Shown here: positions 26,213 to 34,507 of the stretch, piece after piece
How positions within the stretch are numbered: the stretch's first letter is position 1
Layout of the letters: every line of letters begins with the position of its first letter
DNA from: Alistipes sp.
GTDB lineage: Bacteria; Bacteroidota; Bacteroidia; Bacteroidales; Rikenellaceae
DNA length: 53,986 bases
NCBI GenBank assembly: GCA_017465575.1
Contig: JAFTVX010000016.1
Location: 1-53,986 of the forward strand
Reading direction: 5' to 3'
Program-made: the position numbers and the translations under genes
The notes under the pieces: generated by a model
What the model saw: the letters and a program-made list of their open reading frames with translations, nothing else
Told to the model about the DNA's origin: nothing
The model's database searches: none

Positions 26213-26839
26213 ATGACTCTATCGCTAATTATCCTATATGTGCTTACGCTCCTCTATCTCTCGATTGCCGAGCGTTTCCGCAACCACACCACAATTCTTG
26301 CTGTGCAGGGCTTGTTGCTCTTTGGCATCGCCATTGCGCGCCTCCACGAGTTCCACCCCGTCGAGATGACCGTGATTATCATCGAGACCCTTGTATTCAA
26401 GGCTATCGTGATTCCCGCAATCCTAATGACCGTTATCCACCGCACGAAGATTAACCGCATACACTCCTCGTCGACGCAGTTTGGTGCCTTGGTGATGTCT
26501 ATCATTGCGCTTATTGCAAGCTGTACTATTACCTACTATATGGCAGACGAGCGCACCGATATGATTTTCTTCGGTGTGGCACTCTATGCGTTGCTTTCGG
26601 GACTTATCCTTATTGTGATGCGTAAGCGTATCTTCGCCCATTTGGTCGGTTTCCTTGTTATCGAGAATGGTGTCTTCCTCTTCTCGATGGCTATCGGTGT
26701 CGAGTTGCCGATGCTTATCAACCTCGCTATTATGCTCGACATCCTTATCTCGATTCTTATTCTCGGCACCTTTCTCAGCCGTGTGGACAACGATATCCAC
26801 ACCGACGAGAGCGATGCCCTAACCTCGATTAAAGACTAA
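26213..26839 (+). CDS. Ehr-type complex: HyfE-like membrane subunit
   Basis: 208 residues, about seven helices. It matches HyfE, which contains a NuoK-like part. The buried glutamates expected in this family are present in ETLVFKAIVIP (about residue 58) and FLVIENGVFLF (about 152). The C-terminus is acidic (DNDIHTDESDAL). Gene spacing of 6 bp before and 4 bp after indicates tight co-translation with its partners. It should form part of the ion path. Confidence 0.9.
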   Translation: MTLSLIILYVLTLLYLSIAERFRNHTTILAVQGLLLFGIAIARLHEFHPVEMTVIIIETLVFKAIVIPAILMTVIHRTKINRIHSSSTQFGALVMSIIALIASCTITYYMADERTDMIFFGVALYALLSGLILIVMRKRIFAHLVGFLVIENGVFLFSMAIGVELPMLINLAIMLDILISILILGTFLSRVDNDIHTDESDALTSIKD

Positions 26840-26843
26840 CGCT

Positions 26844-28253
26844 ATGTTGACATATATCATCGTTTCGCTCTTGATTGCCATCGCTCCGCTTGCCTCACGC
26901 TCGGAGCGTATGACCAACCTTATCGCCACGCTCTTTGCCTTGGTGCAGGTTGCCTCGGTGGCTCTGCTCTTCGTCTTTGACCGCTTCGATATGGCGTTGC
27001 TCACTATCTTCCGTACCGACACCCTCGCCGTGGTGTTCCATGTGTTGATGATCGCGGTGCTTATCTTCTCGCTTATCCACTCGTCGTCGTACCTGCGTGC
27101 CGAGAAGGTTACCACACGCTCATATAACGCCTACTATACGCTTCTGATGCTTTTGGCATTGTCTATCACTTGCGTATATTACTCTTATAACCTTGCGATG
27201 ACCTGGGTATTCCTCGAGCTTACGACAATCTGCTCGGCAGGTATCATCTATCACCGTGAGTTTGAGCAGTCGTTGGAGGCTACTTGGAAGTATATCTTCG
27301 TATGCTCTACGGGTATTGCTATGGCATACCTCGGCATCTTGCTTCTCTCGACCGTGGCTGTCGAGGGCACACTCGACTACGCAGCCCTGAAGAGCGTTAT
27401 CTCGGAGGGCAACCCCCTATATCTGAAGCTCGCCTTCCTGCTTATCGTTATCGGTTATAGCTGTAAGATGGAGGTTTTCCCACTCTATACCGTGGGTGTC
27501 GATGCCAACTATGCAGCCCCCGCACCCGCCTCGGCATTTATCTCTACGGCGTTGGTCAACGCAGGCTTTGTGTCTATTATGCGTATCTACACGCTATATG
27601 CCTCTTCCGAAGTATTTGCTTGGGCGCGTAATGTGCTGATTCTTATCGGTATTTTGTCGTTGGCGGTAGGTGCTATGTTCCTCCGCCGCACGAACAATTA
27701 TAAGCGCTTCTTGTCGTACTCGACCGTGGAGAATATGGGTATTGTGGCTATCGGTATGGGTATCGGTGGTGTAGCGTTGTGGGCTGCCGTCTTCCATGTT
27801 ATGTGCCACACATTTATCAAGAGCTCAATGTTCTACCATGTGGGTGTTATGCGCCATGTCTACGATAGTTATAGCATCAACCGCATCGGTAACTATATGA
27901 ATATCAACCGCATCGGCGCTATCGGCATCGTTGTGGGCACACTCCTTCTCTTGGCATTCCCTCCCTCACCCCTCTTCGTTACCGAGGTTATGCTCTTCTC
28001 GGAGATTGCCTCGCAGGGTCGCTGGTGGTTGCTTATCTTGATGGTGGTGCTTATGTGCGTTGTGCTATATGCCATCTGGTCGCGTTCGTTGCGCCTCAAC
28101 TACCACTCAAATCAGGACGAGTTGCACCTCTCGGAGGTCAACCGTCGCCTCTCGTACTCGGCATCGGTGTTGCTCCTTATCGCTGTTGCGGTGGGCATCT
28201 GGCAGCCCGATATGCTGAAGGATATTATTGACTCAATCGTAAACCTCCAATAG
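26844..28253 (+). CDS. Ehr-type complex: HyfF/NuoN-like membrane subunit
   Basis: 469 residues and about 14 helices; the second antiporter-like subunit. The proton-path residues are E125 in VFLELTTIC and K208 in GYSCKMEVFPLYTVGVDANYAAP. It ends 1 bp before the start of the large-subunit gene. Together with the HyfB-like subunit it gives the complex two antiporter-like modules, as in hydrogenase-4, against one in the smaller Ech/Hyc types. Confidence 0.92.
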   Translation: MLTYIIVSLLIAIAPLASRSERMTNLIATLFALVQVASVALLFVFDRFDMALLTIFRTDTLAVVFHVLMIAVLIFSLIHSSSYLRAEKVTTRSYNAYYTLLMLLALSITCVYYSYNLAMTWVFLELTTICSAGIIYHREFEQSLEATWKYIFVCSTGIAMAYLGILLLSTVAVEGTLDYAALKSVISEGNPLYLKLAFLLIVIGYSCKMEVFPLYTVGVDANYAAPAPASAFISTALVNAGFVSIMRIYTLYASSEVFAWARNVLILIGILSLAVGAMFLRRTNNYKRFLSYSTVENMGIVAIGMGIGGVALWAAVFHVMCHTFIKSSMFYHVGVMRHVYDSYSINRIGNYMNINRIGAIGIVVGTLLLLAFPPSPLFVTEVMLFSEIASQGRWWLLILMVVLMCVVLYAIWSRSLRLNYHSNQDELHLSEVNRRLSYSASVLLLIAVAVGIWQPDMLKDIIDSIVNLQ

Positions 28254-28254
28254 T

Positions 28255-29772
28255 ATGAACCTATATCTTAAGACAAACAATATAGCCTCGGCAGTAAAGC
28301 TCGCCGACATACCCACGGTGGAGTACCTCGACCTCTACAACGACCTTGTGGAGCGTATGAAGGAGCAGCGCTACCATATAGCCCACTACTTCGCTACGGA
28401 GGTTGAGAAGGGGCTCAAGTTCTTTATCTTGTTGCTCGACGACGAGACCAGCGAGGTGCTTATCTCATCGTTCCAGCCCGACTACTACTCCGAAGAGGGC
28501 TTGGCATCGCTTACGGCTGTGCATCAGCAGTTCCACCCCTTCGAGCGCGAGATGCACGAGCTCTACGGCATTAAGTTCAACGGCCACCCCTGGCTCAAGC
28601 CCTTGCGCTTCAGCCACGACCGTCGCGATAAGCAGTCTACAATGGATAGCTACCCATTCTACACCATCGAGGGCGATGAGCTCCACGAGGTGAATGTGGG
28701 CCCTATCCACGCAGGTATCATCGAGCCTGGCGCCTTCCGCTTTATCTGCAATGGCGAGCAGGTGCTGCACCTTGAGATAGCGTTGGGCTATCAGCATCGT
28801 GGCGTCGAGGGCGAGATGGTGCGCAACCAAAACCGCCTGCGCCAGACGCTAATCTCGGAGAGCACGGCTGGCGACACCGCCGTAGGTCACGCCACGGCAT
28901 ACGCCGAGCTTGTTGAGAAACTCTCGGACAAGACAATATCGAGCGACCTAAAGCGTGAGCGCGTTGTTGCTATCGAGCTTGAGCGTATCGCTATGCACCT
29001 TGCCGACACTGGCGCTTTGGCTACCGATATCGGCTTCCAGCTCTATCAGGTGGCTTGCGAGGCATTGCGTACCGTAACGATTAACACCACACAGGCGTGG
29101 TGTGGTAACCGCTTTGGTAAGAGCCTTATCCGCCCCTTTGGCAGCAACTTCCCCTTGACCGAGGCGAAGATTGAGACTATCCGCAAGAATATCGCCGATG
29201 TGCGCCGTCGCTACAACGAGGTACGCACCGACATCCTCGAGGCGCCCACCCTACTTGCACGATTTGAGCAGTGTGGCTTGGTGCCTACCGAGGAGATGTG
29301 GCGCATAGGTGGCGTAGGTATGGCAGCGCGTTCGAGCAACCTTAAGCGCGATATCCGTGCTACGCACCCCTCGGGCTTCTATGCCGAGGAGTTTAACCAC
29401 GAGCCTGTCGTAAAGCAGGATTGCGATGTTTTGTCGCGCCTTGCAACTCGAATGGACGAGGTGTTGCAGAGTGCCGACTACATCGAGAACTTGCTCAAGG
29501 AGTATAAGCCGTCGAGCGAGATTTCCGCACCCGACTACGAGGCTAAGCTCTCGTCGGAGTCGCTATCGTTCTCGGTTGTCGAGGGCTGGCGTGGCGAGAT
29601 TTGCCATGTGGCACTCACCGACAAGGAGGGCAATATCGCGAAGTATAAGATTAAGGACCCCAGCGTGCACAACTGGCTCGGACTTGCTATCGCCGTGCGC
29701 TCGGAGGGCATCTCAGACTTCCCGATTAACAACAAGAGTTTTAATCTATCGTACTGCGGTCATGATTTATAA
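28255..29772 (+). CDS. Ehr-type complex: HyfG-like large subunit without NiFe ligands
   Basis: 505 residues. Residues 1-125 are NuoC-like and 145-505 are NuoD/HycE-like, starting VGPIHAGIIEPGAFRF as in group 4 hydrogenases. In those enzymes a RxCGxC motif near the N-terminus and DPCxxC at the C-terminus hold the NiFe centre. Here the first reads STAGDTAVGH (203-212) and the second FNLSYCGHDL (496-505), so all four cysteines are replaced; C501 lies one position off. The protein ends right at this motif with no cleavable tail, consistent with no NiFe maturation. It cannot be a NiFe hydrogenase. This is the hallmark of energy-converting hydrogenase-related (Ehr) complexes. The real substrate is unknown. 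Confidence 0.93.
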   Translation: MNLYLKTNNIASAVKLADIPTVEYLDLYNDLVERMKEQRYHIAHYFATEVEKGLKFFILLLDDETSEVLISSFQPDYYSEEGLASLTAVHQQFHPFEREMHELYGIKFNGHPWLKPLRFSHDRRDKQSTMDSYPFYTIEGDELHEVNVGPIHAGIIEPGAFRFICNGEQVLHLEIALGYQHRGVEGEMVRNQNRLRQTLISESTAGDTAVGHATAYAELVEKLSDKTISSDLKRERVVAIELERIAMHLADTGALATDIGFQLYQVACEALRTVTINTTQAWCGNRFGKSLIRPFGSNFPLTEAKIETIRKNIADVRRRYNEVRTDILEAPTLLARFEQCGLVPTEEMWRIGGVGMAARSSNLKRDIRATHPSGFYAEEFNHEPVVKQDCDVLSRLATRMDEVLQSADYIENLLKEYKPSSEISAPDYEAKLSSESLSFSVVEGWRGEICHVALTDKEGNIAKYKIKDPSVHNWLGLAIAVRSEGISDFPINNKSFNLSYCGHDL

Positions 29773-29983
29773 GAAGATGTTTTAATTTTATTAAATAAGT
29801 TAAACCATTGAGGCTGACAAATGTTTCGGATTCTTTGAGGTTCTTTTTGATATCTTTTGATTTGTAAGTTTTGAAAATAGCCCGCTATTACCTGCAACTT
29901 CCAAATAAAAATCTAAACAAAAATAACTCTCAAATAATCTCGAAATAAAATTAAAACAGCTTCTTTTACTAACACCTAATGCT
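29773..29983. other. AT-rich gap inside the Ehr-type gene cluster
   Basis: 211 bp between the large- and small-subunit genes, where every other junction in the cluster is 22 bp or less. It is far richer in A and T than the genes around it. I see no open frame that is convincing, no repeat family member and no exact TAnnTTTG box; TATCTTTTG and TAAGTTTTG (about 29850-29875) are near misses on the plus strand. Confidence 0.6.
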
Positions 29984-30739
29984 ATGTTATTTGGTAAGAT
30001 AAAGATTCTGCGTAGCCACGGCTGGCAGTATATCCCCGATTTGAAGAATGTAACACTCACCGAGGAGTTTCGTGGCTTCCCGCTCCTTACCGAGACCAAG
30101 GATAAGGGCGATTTGGAGCGTGCAGCGAAGCTCTGCCCCACAGGCGCACTAACCACCGAGCCTCTGACACTCGATATGGGCAGGTGCCTCTTCTGTGGCG
30201 AGTGTGCTCGTTGCGCACCGAAGAATATCCGTTTTACGAACAACTACCGCATCGCTGCCACACGCCGCGAGGACTTGGTGGTTAAGGCGGGTCAGACAGA
30301 GCCTGTCTTCTGCCGCGAGGCCGTGCGTAGCGATATCGCCAAATATTTCGGTCAGACCCTCGAGCTTCGTGAGGTCTCGGCAGGTGGCGACTGCTCGGTG
30401 GAGATGGAGCTTAACGCCACGGGCAATGTCAACTTCGACTTCGGTCGCTATGGCGTAGGCTTCACCGCCTCGCCCCGCCACTCCGATGGTTTGGTGCTCA
30501 CAGGCCCCATAAGCTCGAATATGGCGGAGGCATTGGACATCTGCTGGAACTCTATCGCCGAGCCCAAGATACTCGTTGTATGCGGCTCTGAGGCCATCTC
30601 TGGTGGCTTGTTTGCCGATAGTCCCGCCGTCGACCGTTCGTTCCTCGACAAATATAAGGTCGACCTCTGGCTCCCTGGCGCCCCTACGCACCCTATGTGC
30701 TTTATTGACGGCATTTCACGCCTACGCGAGAAGAAGTAA
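29984..30739 (+). CDS. Ehr-type complex: fused ferredoxin / NuoB-like small subunit without proximal-cluster ligands
   Basis: 251 residues. Residues 1-95 are a HyfH-like ferredoxin domain with one likely [4Fe-4S] set: C68, C71, C74 (CLFCGEC) and C51 (CPTGA); C77 is left over because the first ferredoxin motif is missing. Residues about 105-251 are NuoB/HyfI-like (FTASPRHSDGLVLTGPISSNM). The four cysteines that hold the proximal cluster are all changed: the CxxC pair is D136-CSV-139 (C137 is shifted), GDCA is GSEA with E203, and PGCPP is PGAPT with A233. In hydrogenase-4 these two parts are separate genes. An electron could reach the ferredoxin cluster but has no visible way onward. Confidence 0.9.
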   Translation: MLFGKIKILRSHGWQYIPDLKNVTLTEEFRGFPLLTETKDKGDLERAAKLCPTGALTTEPLTLDMGRCLFCGECARCAPKNIRFTNNYRIAATRREDLVVKAGQTEPVFCREAVRSDIAKYFGQTLELREVSAGGDCSVEMELNATGNVNFDFGRYGVGFTASPRHSDGLVLTGPISSNMAEALDICWNSIAEPKILVVCGSEAISGGLFADSPAVDRSFLDKYKVDLWLPGAPTHPMCFIDGISRLREKK

Positions 30740-30761
30740 CTTCGGATTTGTTAATAATAAG

Positions 30762-30797
30762 ATATCCGCCAGACTGAGGTTTGGCGGATATTTTTTA
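30762..30797 (+). terminator. Terminator of the Ehr-type operon
   Basis: 10-bp perfect stem ATATCCGCCA / TGGCGGATAT, ten-base loop, then TTTTTT. Confidence 0.9.
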
Positions 30798-30798
30798 T

Positions 30799-30837
30799 GG
30801 TAATGATGCAAAAAGTGGCACTTTCTGCATCATTACC
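30799..30837. terminator. Long hairpin, probable terminator for the lipoprotein gene
   Basis: GGTAATGATGCA (799-810) pairs with TGCATCATTACC (826-837), and AAAAGTG pairs with CACTTTC inside, giving a stem of about 18 bp with a very small loop. It lies 16 bp behind the minus-strand lipoprotein stop codon; only a short T-rich stretch follows on that strand. Confidence 0.65.
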
Positions 30838-30853
30838 TTATTATTAGGTCAAA

Positions 30854-33067
30854 CTAATTCAACTCCACAAAGTAGTCTTCATCAGACGAATACCATTTAC
30901 TTGTTGAAGGTACATAGTTCTTAACCTCGCCATTAGAGGTATAAGCTGCACTCGGATTCTGACCATAAATCCATGCGTTGTTAATTGTAATATTTCCGTA
31001 GGTATCAACAACTGTACCACTTGAAGCCTCAGCAAGCTGGATACCTTTTATAGGAATATTATCAAATACTACATAGTGGTCCTCCATCGTATAAACCTCA
31101 TTTCCGTCTGCATCTATAGACTTAATTGCCACTGACATATCATTCTGAGCCTCGAAGTAGCCCTCGTTCACAACGATATCACCGCCATTTGAAGTAATCG
31201 CAGTAGTATTATACGAATAGTAGTCACCACCATTGATAGCTACAGTAGCACCCTCGTAAGAACGGATAATCTCGTTTGTTGCGACGAAGTGTGTACCCTG
31301 ATAAGTGTAATCACCACTCTCAGAATCGTAGAAATTAAGTGTAATATCCTCAAATGCGTGAAGCATTGCGGTATCATTGCCAAAATACTGAATTTCGATA
31401 ATCGACATTGCGTAAGGATCTACATAACGATTTACAGTTACAGGGTAACGAACATTTGTAGACTCACTGAGATACAAGTTATCCTCAGCAATAATATTCG
31501 CAGTACCACCATTCTCAAAGATAGACTTAAGCAAGTATGCATTGTCTACATCAAAACTGCTTGTACGGGGCAGAACCTCATATGTTGTTGCATCAAGTCT
31601 ATAACTTGCATAATCGGGATCATCTACATAGTCAGTACCATCACCCTCAAAGCCGTTATTGCCAGGGTTGTAGTTGTGGAAACGGCCACCGATAATGCTG
31701 ATAATAGCCTTAAAGAAGTCGTCACGACCGAATAGATACGAACCATTTGTCGAACGGAAGCTACCACCCTTTACAACGAGCTTTCCACCTGGAGCAACAT
31801 AGATACCACAATTAAGCCAACTAGATGCATATGAATTTAGAGTGAAATCACCGCCCTCGATAATCAAGGTACCGTTAACTACGATTGGGAATGCAGTATT
31901 CATATTATCCGAACGAGTTGCACTCAAGGCAGCTGCCTGAGGCTCAGTAGTCGCACTAGCACTTGAGATAACACCATCACCACTGATTGTAAGTTCAGCA
32001 CCCTCCTGAATCACGATTAGTGCAGAGTTTGCGTTAGCCTCAGAGTTACAGATAGTCTGACCCTCCAAAGTAATCGACGCAGTACCACCGCTAGGCACGA
32101 TAAGTGGCTCATCGAGCATAAAGTTCTCGTCGTCAATAACAAGGTCGCCTGTAAACTCACCGCCATTACCGTCTGTAGAACCAGAGAGATCAGGAGTAGC
32201 AATCTTAACAGATGTAGCCTTGATTACACCAGCCTTGAAATCAATAGGATCTGCGAACTCTTTTACGGTCTTATATTCTGTACCATTGATATCGTATACG
32301 CAAGTAATGCTAAAGTCGCCACCCTCAACCGTCATAGCGGGGACAGCAGCGAAGATGCTCTGCTGCTCATTAGTCAAAAGAATACCATCGCCAAGGTCTA
32401 CCATAATAGAGTTAGAAGGAACGCCCTGAGAAGGATCAAGAATAGCCTTATGTACAGTCTCCTTAACATTAATATTCACACGACCAGCAATATAATTATT
32501 CTTTGACGAAAGAATAATCTTCTTTAGAGTAAAGTTGTTGGGATTGTTATCCTCTGGATCCCTGCTAACACGAACACGGACTACTGATGAAGGCGCTGAA
32601 AAATTAACATCCATAGAGAATGCAGCACCAGTCATAGGAATATGCTTAAAATCGTTTGTTGCATCATAATCCTGATATGAAGGAATATCCATAGATACAA
32701 CATTGCTTGCTACAGTAGTAGTCTCCAAATAGGGGAAAACGGCAATATAGCGAGCAAATAAAGTACCCGAATGGGTTACAAACTCACCAGTATAGCTAAA
32801 ACGAGCATATGTGCCAGAAGATGCGATCTCGGCAATCTGATACTTTAGATTGTGGTCTGACTGAGCAAATACCGTCACAGCATCACCTAAATTCCAGTGA
32901 ATAGCGTTAGAATCAGACAAGAATGTTCGAGTCTCATCTGGGAGTGAAGCATAGAGATCTGGGGTCTCGAAATCAGGCAAAGACTGAATAACCTCAACCT
33001 GGTTCTCACACGAAGCAAAGAGAACCGCAAACGATACTAAGAATAAAAACTTTTTCATATCCTTCAT
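30854..33067 (-). CDS. Fimbrillin-like lipoprotein with a beta-helix-like C-terminus
   Basis: 737 residues. A signal peptide ends in a lipobox (LFASC, Cys about residue 20), and ATG 33058 is an equally possible start. Residues about 45-260 look like the fimbrillin/Mfa-like N-domain (LSDSNAIHWNLGDAVTVF). A Gly/Asp linker (about 295-305) leads to a long region (310-700) of short beta strands with repeated Gly-Gly-Asp turns (EGGDFTL, KGGSFRS, INGGDYY), like a right-handed beta-helix. It is probably exported to the outer surface as an adhesin or stalk part. It contains more A/T-ending codons than its neighbours, and the flanking DNA is AT-rich, suggesting recent arrival. A small peptide gene precedes it by 30 bp. 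Confidence 0.8.
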   Translation of the reverse strand: MKDMKKFLFLVSFAVLFASCENQVEVIQSLPDFETPDLYASLPDETRTFLSDSNAIHWNLGDAVTVFAQSDHNLKYQIAEIASSGTYARFSYTGEFVTHSGTLFARYIAVFPYLETTTVASNVVSMDIPSYQDYDATNDFKHIPMTGAAFSMDVNFSAPSSVVRVRVSRDPEDNNPNNFTLKKIILSSKNNYIAGRVNINVKETVHKAILDPSQGVPSNSIMVDLGDGILLTNEQQSIFAAVPAMTVEGGDFSITCVYDINGTEYKTVKEFADPIDFKAGVIKATSVKIATPDLSGSTDGNGGEFTGDLVIDDENFMLDEPLIVPSGGTASITLEGQTICNSEANANSALIVIQEGAELTISGDGVISSASATTEPQAAALSATRSDNMNTAFPIVVNGTLIIEGGDFTLNSYASSWLNCGIYVAPGGKLVVKGGSFRSTNGSYLFGRDDFFKAIISIIGGRFHNYNPGNNGFEGDGTDYVDDPDYASYRLDATTYEVLPRTSSFDVDNAYLLKSIFENGGTANIIAEDNLYLSESTNVRYPVTVNRYVDPYAMSIIEIQYFGNDTAMLHAFEDITLNFYDSESGDYTYQGTHFVATNEIIRSYEGATVAINGGDYYSYNTTAITSNGGDIVVNEGYFEAQNDMSVAIKSIDADGNEVYTMEDHYVVFDNIPIKGIQLAEASSGTVVDTYGNITINNAWIYGQNPSAAYTSNGEVKNYVPSTSKWYSSDEDYFVELN

Positions 33068-33097
33068 TTTTTAATTATCAAATACGAATAATCCTAA

Positions 33098-33208
33098 CTA
33101 CATTTGCTCTTCGGGCATTTCTATAATACCAGAGCCTTGAAAGCCTTCCTCGACTTTTACTTCGATAATTTCGATATTTGGCGCATAATACGCATTGTCT
33201 CGATACAT
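33098..33208 (-). CDS. 36-residue peptide upstream of the fimbrillin-like gene
   Basis: An ATG at 33208 gives 36 codons and a TAG. The sequence opens MYRDNAYYAPNIEIIEVKVE and continues with EGFQGSG. Short peptides with the pattern YxAPxIEIIEVxVExGF are familiar to me from Bacteroidales, often next to fimbrillin-like or other surface genes; their function is unknown. A TAACTTTG box lies 30 bp upstream and the lipoprotein gene 30 bp downstream, so the two form an operon. The peptide carries no signal sequence. Low complexity is not the explanation: codons and amino acids are mixed and the frame is compatible with coding. Confidence 0.7.
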   Translation of the reverse strand: MYRDNAYYAPNIEIIEVKVEEGFQGSGIIEMPEEQM

Positions 33209-33238
33209 AAGCTATATAAATTTAATAGTGTAACAATT

Positions 33239-33246
33239 CAAAGTTA
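33239..33246 (-). promoter_or_regulatory. -7 box for the small peptide / lipoprotein operon
   Basis: TAACTTTG on the minus strand, matching TAnnTTTG, 30 bp before the ATG of the 36-residue peptide. No clear -33 TTTG at 19 bp. Confidence 0.55.
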
Positions 33247-34320
33247 TTAACTACGAACAAATGTTATTAACAATTATTAACAACCAAATTTTGGATTGCG
33301 CAAATTTCAATGAACATTTGTTTTTTATCAACAAAACAGCAATTTGCGGGGATTAAGAACATTAAACCCACCTACAAATCACTCATTTCTAATTATTTAC
33401 ACCGCTTTCGGCGGCAGATTTCAGGACTCTTTTCCTTACTTTCGTTACACAAAATTAGAGCTAAACTTCTCACTGAACAAATTTTTTCAACAAAAGTTAT
33501 CAACACCTTTGTTAACAATTTTCAGGCTTTGGACAGTAAGGGAAATAAATAAATAACTCATCTAAAAAAATGTCCAAAATTACTAACAGGGTGTTTTATT
33601 AGGTAAAATTGGTTATTCGTTGAAAGAGTTTTATGGTCAAAAAATGAGAATCACAAAGATATAAAAGGATAAATATTACATATAGAAAATGTAGATATAT
33701 AGATATAATTATAGTATATACAAAGTATATACTATAAAATCAATGCATTAGTAAAATAAAAGAATATTTTTAAAGAGATAAAATAACAATATTTTTATTG
33801 CTAAACACATTTTAGTAAAATAAGAGAATTCTTAGCAGGGTAACACATAAAAGGGAGGGTTATCAATATGGAAATATTGACCAATTCTAAAAGAGTGAAA
33901 AAATTATCAACATTTTGGATTATTTGAGATTTTTCTGCATTATCGACACTTTTTAAACAAAATTAAAATAACCGTTCGCCGCCCGATTTATACCATTCAT
34001 CAACCAATCGCCAATATTTCAATTTTAACTCGTCCACTTTTCATAACTCGAAATATGCCATTAAACTACTTTAAACAGCGATATAGGTTATACACAATCC
34101 ACATTAGGCATTACCATTCGTCGGTTTGAGAATTTAGACTAATATATCGCATATTTATGCAATAACAGCGAATTTTACGAACTCAATTGATTGGTATATT
34201 TTGGAGTATAAAAGCACGAAATCAATCAAAAAAAAGCAGTTGCTAAACAGGACGATGTCAGCACAAAAAGCAGAAGAAAATGGGATAATAAAATCATTGA
34301 AAATGGCGGGTACGGACGAG
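33247..34320. other. AT-rich noncoding region with DnaA-box-like sites (possible replication origin)
   Basis: About 1.07 kb with no convincing gene. Six nonamers close to the DnaA box TTATNCACA lie on the plus strand, all in one orientation: TTATCAACA at 33325, 33497 and 33904, TTATCAATA at 33860, TTATCGACA at 33940 and TTATACACA, an exact match, at 34088. Between the second and third groups is a stretch of almost pure A/T (33640-33830) that could unwind easily, with a 27-bp palindrome at 33710. Against an origin: rplT-rpmI and the genes on the right run toward it. Short open frames here are rejected as chance. Confidence 0.45.
33710..33736. repeat. 27-bp perfect palindrome
   Basis: TATAGTATATAC - AAA - GTATATACTATA. 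It sits in the most AT-rich part of the noncoding region; a cruciform or a protein site is possible. Confidence 0.75.
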
Positions 34321-34383
34321 AGCAATGAGCAATGAGCAATGAGCAATGAGCAATGAGCAATGAGCAATGAGCAATGAGCAATG
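34321..34383. repeat. Nine tandem copies of the heptamer AGCAATG
   Basis: Nine exact head-to-tail copies of a 7-bp unit with no interruption. Seven bp is not a multiple of three, so a coding role would change frame with copy number. The same heptamer occurs in degenerate form at 774-905. Confidence 0.95.
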
Positions 34384-34507
34384 AGAGTTATAAGTTATTA
34401 GAAAACTTCCGCTGTAAAAATATTTTAACCCATAGTAACTCATAATAACTCATTTTAACTCATTGGAGAGAGAACAGAGGAAGAGAGGTCATGGAGAGAA
34501 AAGAGAG

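Noticed and set aside
29800-30243. Open frame of 147 codons antisense to the small-subunit gene
   Set aside because: It overlaps the well-supported fused ferredoxin-NuoB gene on the other strand; the rest is AT-rich gap sequence.
23281-30739. Functional NiFe hydrogenase-4 (Hyf) operon
   Set aside because: Overall similarity is strong, but every cysteine needed for the NiFe centre and for the proximal cluster is missing, so the hydrogenase name would be wrong.
33310-33552. Open frame of 80 codons in the AT-rich region
   Set aside because: Composition follows the AT-rich background, there is no promoter or domain, and it spans DnaA-box-like sites.
34155-34367. Open frame with repeated Leu-Ile-Ala-His-Cys-Ser
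   Set aside because: It is a translation of the heptamer array, not a protein gene.
34321-34383. CRISPR array
   Set aside because: The units are 7 bp without spacers, and no cas genes are present.
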